Source: Bowmanella pacifica (lineage in GTDB: Bacteria; Pseudomonadota; Gammaproteobacteria; Enterobacterales; Alteromonadaceae). Taken from it: a DNA stretch of 48,380 bases. Position numbers and translations under genes: made by a program. Location: NCBI RefSeq assembly GCF_014645355.1, contig NZ_BMLS01000010.1:1-48380 (forward strand), given 5' to 3'. The notes beneath the pieces were generated by a model that did no database searches, had not been told where the DNA came from, and saw only the letters and a program-made list of their open reading frames with translations. This document shows, in pieces, positions 44,046 through 48,380 of the stretch (the stretch's first letter is position 1; each line of letters starts with the position of its first letter).

Positions 44046-44935
44046 GTATGTTACCGGGTATAGTGCTGCTGCCCTTCCATGCACTATTTCAGATCCTTAA
44101 TCTGATCATATGGGGCTCAGTGATTATCCTGCTTGGCCTGATCAAGCTTATCAGCCCTATTACTGCACTAACCCACATCATTAACCGCTTACTAAATGCC
44201 GCACTGCGAGGCTTCGCACTTTGTGCGGTTGGCATAATTAACCTGTTTAACAAGGTTGAATGGGATTATCAGATTGAAGGTACGCTCAGGCAAAATGGTT
44301 GGTATCTGGTCATGGCTAACCATATTAGTTGGTTGGACATCATATTATTAATGCACTTTTCATGCGGACGTATCCCAGCAACTAAGTTCTTTATTAAACA
44401 AGAGCTTATCTGGATGCCCTTTATCGGCTTAGGCGCCTGGGCGTTAGATATGCCCTTTATGCGTCGCTACAACGCCGAGTTCCTCAACAAGCACCCTCAT
44501 CTGAAAGGAAAAGATCTGGAAGCCACAAAAAAGTCTTGTGAGAAGTTCTGCACTATCCCCACCACAGTCATCAATTTTGTAGAAGGGACTAGATTCACAG
44601 AGCAAAAACATCGTAGTAAAGGAAGCCCCTACAACAACCTGCTATCCCCAAAAGCAGGTGGCGTCGCCTTTACCCTGGCATCAATGGGTGACCTCTTTGA
44701 CGACATTATAGACGTAACCCTTGTCTATCCTAATAATCGCCAACATGTCATGATGGATATGCTATGCGGAAAACTGACCAAAGTTGTACTCAGAGCAAAA
44801 GCGATTCCGCTGGCAGAACAATTGGTCGGAGATTATCAAGAAGACGATGAATTTAGACAACAGTTTCAGGGCTGGCTAAACCAGCTTTGGCAGGAAAAGG
44901 ATAGCCTTATCCAACAACTAAGGGACAATAACTAG
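44039..44935 (+). CDS. 1-acyl-glycerol-3-phosphate acyltransferase-like protein (second copy)
   Basis: 298 residues from the ATG at 44039, which overlaps the previous stop; an upstream in-frame extension lies inside the first copy. PlsC motifs: NHISWLD, ELIWMPFIG, FVEGTRFT, LLSPKAGG. Blocks such as HPHLKGKDLE and FQGWLNQ.W are shared with the first copy, so this is a tandem duplication that has since diverged. The two may prefer different acyl chains or head groups. Confidence 0.9.
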   Translation: MLSMLPGIVLLPFHALFQILNLIIWGSVIILLGLIKLISPITALTHIINRLLNAALRGFALCAVGIINLFNKVEWDYQIEGTLRQNGWYLVMANHISWLDIILLMHFSCGRIPATKFFIKQELIWMPFIGLGAWALDMPFMRRYNAEFLNKHPHLKGKDLEATKKSCEKFCTIPTTVINFVEGTRFTEQKHRSKGSPYNNLLSPKAGGVAFTLASMGDLFDDIIDVTLVYPNNRQHVMMDMLCGKLTKVVLRAKAIPLAEQLVGDYQEDDEFRQQFQGWLNQLWQEKDSLIQQLRDNN

Positions 44936-46192
44936 GTGAAAGAAAAGCCCACCCAAATCAGCCAGTTGCTTTTAGACAGTTTCAGTCAATGGGGATTAGA
45001 CATTAACCCCAGTTCTCCCCTTTTTTCCCTGTTTTCATTGCTGCTTCTACTCGGTGTTTGCTGGCTATCCTTTAAAATTACTCGTCGCCTGTTCAGTGGT
45101 AAGTTAGCACGCCTTATTCTCGCCACTAAAGCAACCTGGGATGATGAACTGCAGCGCCATCATTTCTTCCGGCGTGGTGCCCATCTAGTCCCCGGCGTGA
45201 TGCTTTATGTACTTTGTCCGTTATTGTTTGCCCACGCGCCGCTGCTACAAGCCTTACTGCAGAAGCTGGCCTTTATTTATATCCTTTTGACCATGGTGAT
45301 GGTAATGAGCGCGGTGCTTAACACCATTGAGGATATTTACGACGCATCCAGACTCGCCCAGCGGGTTCCTATCACCGGCTTTATCCAGGTTGGTAAACTG
45401 GTTCTTGCGCTGATCGCTATCATACTTATCGTGTCTAATCTGCTGGAGAAATCACCAGTTCTGATTATGTCAGGCTTAGGTGCGGCGGCAGCAATACTGC
45501 TATTGGTATTCAGAGACACTATTCTCGGTTTTGTGGCAGGTGTGCAGATTGTTGCAAACCGCATGGTAAACAACGGCGATTGGATAGAGCTACCCAAGTA
45601 CGGTGCGGATGGCACCGTATTGGAGCTAGGACTCACCACAGTTAAAGTCAGAAACTGGGACAATACTATATCTACTGTCCCTACCTACGCGCTGATCGGC
45701 GATTCAGTCAAGAATTGGCGTGGGATGCAGGAGTCAGGCGGACGTCGGATAAAGCGCGCTATCAACATAGATATTCAGAGTGTCCGTTTTTGTGATCAGG
45801 ACATGCTGGATAACTGGGAAAAGATACGCTTTATCAAAGACTACATAAGTGAGAAGAAGCGTGAACTATCCAAATACAACCAGGACAACAGCATTACCGA
45901 ACAGGATCTGCTCAACGCCAGACGACTGACCAATATCGGTACCTTCAGAGCCTATATGGTCAGATATCTGCAGAACCATCCAAAGATAAATCAAGATATG
46001 ACATTGATGGTTCGTCAGCTTGCACCAACCGAGTTAGGTCTGCCATTAGAAGTTTACTGTTTCAGCGCTGACAAAAACTGGGTCAACTATGAAGGCATTC
46101 AGTCTGATATTTTTGATCATCTACTGGCCATGTTACCCAGCTTCGGGCTACGGGCTTACCAACGAGTGAGTGACAGACCGGCCACCCATTGA
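44936..46192 (+). CDS. MscS-family mechanosensitive channel (YbdG-like)
   Basis: 418 residues from a GTG directly after the previous stop. N-terminal membrane helices (about 25-50, 85-120, 150-170) lead to the MscS pore segment (LIMSGLGAAAAILLLVFRDTILGFVAGVQI, about 180-210), then the beta domain (NGDWIELPKYGADGTVLELGLTTVKVRNWDNTISTVP). The cytoplasmic domain is extended (to 418) as in the YbdG/MscM branch. It releases solutes on hypo-osmotic stress. It is in one operon with the two acyltransferases. Confidence 0.92.
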   Translation: MKEKPTQISQLLLDSFSQWGLDINPSSPLFSLFSLLLLLGVCWLSFKITRRLFSGKLARLILATKATWDDELQRHHFFRRGAHLVPGVMLYVLCPLLFAHAPLLQALLQKLAFIYILLTMVMVMSAVLNTIEDIYDASRLAQRVPITGFIQVGKLVLALIAIILIVSNLLEKSPVLIMSGLGAAAAILLLVFRDTILGFVAGVQIVANRMVNNGDWIELPKYGADGTVLELGLTTVKVRNWDNTISTVPTYALIGDSVKNWRGMQESGGRRIKRAINIDIQSVRFCDQDMLDNWEKIRFIKDYISEKKRELSKYNQDNSITEQDLLNARRLTNIGTFRAYMVRYLQNHPKINQDMTLMVRQLAPTELGLPLEVYCFSADKNWVNYEGIQSDIFDHLLAMLPSFGLRAYQRVSDRPATH

Positions 46193-46235
46193 TGTTAACG
46201 AAAGGTAAACAACAGAACAAATCGGTTCAACGGCA

Positions 46236-46263
46236 TTGACTAAACGACAGCCTACTGTAGGGT
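46236..46263 (+). promoter_or_regulatory. Candidate promoter of the hexosaminidase gene
   Basis: TTGACT (46236-46241), 16-bp spacer, TAGGGT (46258-46263). Good -35, fair -10; about 84 bp before the ATG. Confidence 0.4.
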
Positions 46264-46346
46264 GAATTTTACTTATCTCAAACGTTATTTGATGTGTAAC
46301 CTTTTGAATAGAAATCTAATTTTGAACAACCGAGGCTAGTAATATT

Positions 46347-47909
46347 ATGATTAAAAAAACCTTAGTCGTGGCCATGTCGGTGTTACTTGTGGCCTGTCAA
46401 AATGACGAGCCGCCTGCAAGCACTCAAGCAGTCAGCCAGGCAGTAAGTACACAAACTCGCTTAGTGCCCTATCCCACTTCTATTTCTCAGTCTGCTGGTC
46501 ACTTTACCTTGCCAGGTGAAATTAAACTGATCAGTGATAAGAATGCCCCAGACAGCGCGGCAGCAATTTCGGCTTTGCTCTCTCAGCTAGGTATTAAGCA
46601 GGGCCAAAATGACAACGCTGTCATTAGGCTGGAACTAGATCCTTCTTTGTCACTCGGCGACGAAGGTTACCAATTGACCATTAATCAAGGTGTCCAAATT
46701 AAGGCAGCAAGTGATACCGGGTTATTCTATGGGGTACAAAGCCTACGTCAGCTATTACCCGCAAAGCAGCATGAGCAATATGTTCTCCCTAACTTACAGA
46801 TTGAAGACCAACCCCAATATGCCTGGCGAGGGAGCATGTTGGATGTGGCCCGTAACTTCCAGAGCCTTGATTATCTGAAACAACATATCGAGCGGATGGC
46901 AAGCTTTAAACTCAACAAACTGCATTTGCATTTAACCGATGATCAGGGATGGCGACTGGAAATCAAAAGCTGGCCTAAGCTAGCGACTGTAGGAGGTTCT
47001 ACCCAAGTGGGCGGTGGCCCTGGTGGATACTACACTCAGGAACAAATGCGGGAATTGGTTGAATTTGCAGCCCAGCATCAAGTTGAAATCATTCCTGAGA
47101 TCGATCTTCCTGGTCACACACAGGCTGCGATAGCTTCTTATAATGAGCTAGCCTGTGGTTACGTGACAGAAAGCTCAGTTCAAAACCAGTGTAAAGACGT
47201 AGTAGGTGATGCCAGACTGGGTCTGTATGAAGGAACCTGCGTTGGCTTTAGTGCACTGTGTACGAGCGAGAAACCAGACCTGACCTACCGCTTTGTGGAA
47301 GATGTATTAACCGAAGTAGCCGCAATATTTCCTTCCAAGTATCTGCATATAGGCGGAGATGAAGTACTTAATGAAGAAAAGTCTAGTTTCGCGGGCTTTA
47401 TCACTCAGGTCGACAAAATAGTCGCGTCATTAGACCGTGAAGTACTTGCCTGGGAAGAAGCTTCAGCAGGAGATATTCGCCCTAGCTCATTACTGCAACT
47501 TTGGAATGATAACTACGATATCCAGCCAGCCTTGGATAAAGGCATCCATCTGGTGCTTTCTCCTTGTAGTTACACTTATCTTGATCATGGTAACTATAAT
47601 GGACAGCCTGAGACTTACACTTGGTGTGCCAAAGAAGGCATTCCCCTCGAGCGGGTTTATAGCCTGACGCCTGAAAATTACACTCAAGCCGTCGGCGTAG
47701 AAGGGGCGATGTGGTCCGAGCTGGTTCGCGATGGAGCTACCGCTGATAACAGAAACTGGCCCCGTCTGGCAGCGATTGCCGAGGTAGCCTGGACCCCTAA
47801 GGAGCAACGTAGCTATCAGCAATTTACCGAGCGCCTATCAAGCCTGCGCGGCCATCTTGACCAGTTGAATGTTCAGTATCACAAAGAACCCCAGCTAAAC
47901 TGGCAGTAA
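46347..47909 (+). CDS. GH20 beta-N-acetylhexosaminidase lipoprotein
   Basis: 520 residues. A lipoprotein signal with lipobox LLVAC (Cys17) places it on a membrane facing the periplasm or surface. A GH20 N-terminal domain (about 35-150) is followed by the catalytic barrel from WRGSMLDVARNF (about 160). The catalytic Asp-Glu pair is D338-E339 in HIGGDE. Substrate-site WND and EGAMWSEL motifs follow. It removes terminal GlcNAc/GalNAc from chitooligosaccharides or glycans, suggesting chitin use. Monocistronic, with a strong terminator. Confidence 0.94.
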   Translation: MIKKTLVVAMSVLLVACQNDEPPASTQAVSQAVSTQTRLVPYPTSISQSAGHFTLPGEIKLISDKNAPDSAAAISALLSQLGIKQGQNDNAVIRLELDPSLSLGDEGYQLTINQGVQIKAASDTGLFYGVQSLRQLLPAKQHEQYVLPNLQIEDQPQYAWRGSMLDVARNFQSLDYLKQHIERMASFKLNKLHLHLTDDQGWRLEIKSWPKLATVGGSTQVGGGPGGYYTQEQMRELVEFAAQHQVEIIPEIDLPGHTQAAIASYNELACGYVTESSVQNQCKDVVGDARLGLYEGTCVGFSALCTSEKPDLTYRFVEDVLTEVAAIFPSKYLHIGGDEVLNEEKSSFAGFITQVDKIVASLDREVLAWEEASAGDIRPSSLLQLWNDNYDIQPALDKGIHLVLSPCSYTYLDHGNYNGQPETYTWCAKEGIPLERVYSLTPENYTQAVGVEGAMWSELVRDGATADNRNWPRLAAIAEVAWTPKEQRSYQQFTERLSSLRGHLDQLNVQYHKEPQLNWQ

Positions 47910-47925
47910 TAAACCTAATAGCATA

Positions 47926-47953
47926 AGCCCGGCTTTAAGCCGGGCTTTTTATT
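47926..47953 (+). terminator. Terminator of the hexosaminidase gene
   Basis: AAGCCCGGC, 5-nt loop, GCCGGGCTT, then TTTAT; a 9-bp stem 17 bp after the stop. Confidence 0.92.
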
Positions 47954-48311
47954 TCCTTTAGCCTTATTAAGACCCTCTACACCTTTTGCTACGCAGCGCC
48001 ATCAGTAAGACCTCCTACGCCTGTCAGTAGATATGTAGTCAAATACGCTGAGCTTAGATAGAAGTGAAGTTGAGCAGCCTATAGAAACAGCCTCCCGAAA
48101 GGCCTGTGGTCGCTCTCTATTCAGACCATTCAGGAAAGCAAAATACATGCTTGAAAGGAAGGTAGATACAGTGCTTACTTCTCTTCGGTATAAGCAAGGC
48201 ATTGCATAAAGTGCTAATCGGATAGAAACATTCGTCAGGAGACTCTTGCTGATGAAGGGCGCAGGGCCTGGTGATGCTAAGTAAGCTTTGATAAACCCAA
48301 ATCATAGGCAA
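47954..48311. other. Unassigned stretch between hexosaminidase and rRNA operon
   Basis: About 360 bp. A 66-codon minus-strand frame (48002-48202, containing NGLNRERPQAFREAVSIG) lies downstream of the 5S gene. It has no signal, no known domain and no good ribosome site, and sits behind an rRNA terminator. It could be a short gene, a relic or an over-read. A second frame (48117-48329) overlaps the terminator and is rejected. No tRNA is seen. Confidence 0.35.
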
Positions 48312-48342
48312 TAAAAAAGGGCTATCCACTTGGATAGCCCTT
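48312..48342 (-). terminator. rRNA operon terminator
   Basis: Minus-strand GGGCTATCC, AAGT loop, GGATAGCCC, then TTTTTTAT. It starts about 12 bp after the 5S 3' end. Confidence 0.93.
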
Positions 48343-48353
48343 CTTCGTATTGG

Positions 48354-48380
48354 GAGCCTGGCGGTGTGCTACTCTCACAT
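48354..48380 (-). rRNA. rrf: 5S ribosomal RNA, 3' end (partial)
   Basis: The last 27 bases, read on the minus strand, give ATGTGAGAGTAGCACACCGC then CAGGCTC. That is the 3' end of gammaproteobacterial 5S rRNA (helix IV side and the closing CCAGGC). The rest lies beyond the right edge. The terminator just downstream supports the call. Confidence 0.88.

Noticed and set aside
47954-48300. tRNA gene after the 5S rRNA
   Set aside because: The terminator follows the 5S within about 12 bp, and no cloverleaf was found further on.

Overview
The window looks like chromosomal DNA of a marine-type gammaproteobacterium, most likely Alteromonadales (Alteromonas/Aestuariibacter/Bowmanella-like). The signs are the close match of housekeeping genes to gammaproteobacterial families (TrmA, FabR, SthA, CysJIH, DusA, Zur, DnaB, S6/S18/L9, MaeA, ProB), many outer-membrane and TonB systems, and a trmA-fabR-desaturase-sthA order resembling the enterobacterial trmA-fabR-sthA neighbourhood. 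Genus is inferred, not proven. Both edges touch rRNA operons: the left edge carries a stable-RNA-type promoter firing leftward out of the window, and the right edge holds the 3' end of a 5S rRNA gene with its terminator. The piece may therefore be a contig cut at rRNA repeats.

Layout. 0-7 kb: a membrane-anchored RRM protein, a DUF5610-like protein, trmA, fabR diverging from an acyl-CoA desaturase with a FabR-type operator between them, and sthA. 7-16 kb: a uracil-DNA-glycosylase-like protein, a REC-DUF3369-GGDEF-EAL c-di-GMP protein, a 333-bp MITE-like element, a TIGR03899-like protein, and the sulfite-reduction operon cysJ-cysI-cysH. 16-21 kb: an envelope operon (copper chaperone PCu(A)C, DUF2333, TIGR04219 outer-membrane protein), a phage-shock operon pspA-pspC-small membrane gene behind a sigma-54 promoter, a heptanucleotide tandem array with G-quadruplex potential, and a second operon of two unknown envelope genes that also has a sigma-54-like promoter.

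21-33 kb: dusA, zur, cheX-yjbQ, an OmpA-family protein, dnaB, an ECF sigma/anti-sigma/DUF4097 operon, maeA, a guanidine-II riboswitch controlling a gdx (sugE) exporter plus an ACT-domain gene, a DUF2244 gene, and the ribosomal operon rpsF-rpsR-rplI. 33-38 kb: a TonB-dependent receptor and a two-repeat beta-propeller phytase, transcribed together behind a Pho box, which reads as a phosphate-starvation system for phytate. 38-48 kb: a membrane protein with a degenerate GGDEF domain, an AraC regulator, a 55-residue membrane ORF, an Nramp-like transporter lacking the canonical metal ligands, proB, two tandem acyltransferases with an MscS-type channel, and a GH20 hexosaminidase lipoprotein.

Envelope stress and nutrient capture dominate the accessory content: Psp response, ECF sigma operon, Pho-controlled phytase/receptor, guanidine export and Zur. 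The most novel-looking item is the psp-linked pair of unknown genes at 20.1-20.5 kb with its own sigma-54-like promoter. No prophage, CRISPR array, transposase or tRNA gene was recognised.
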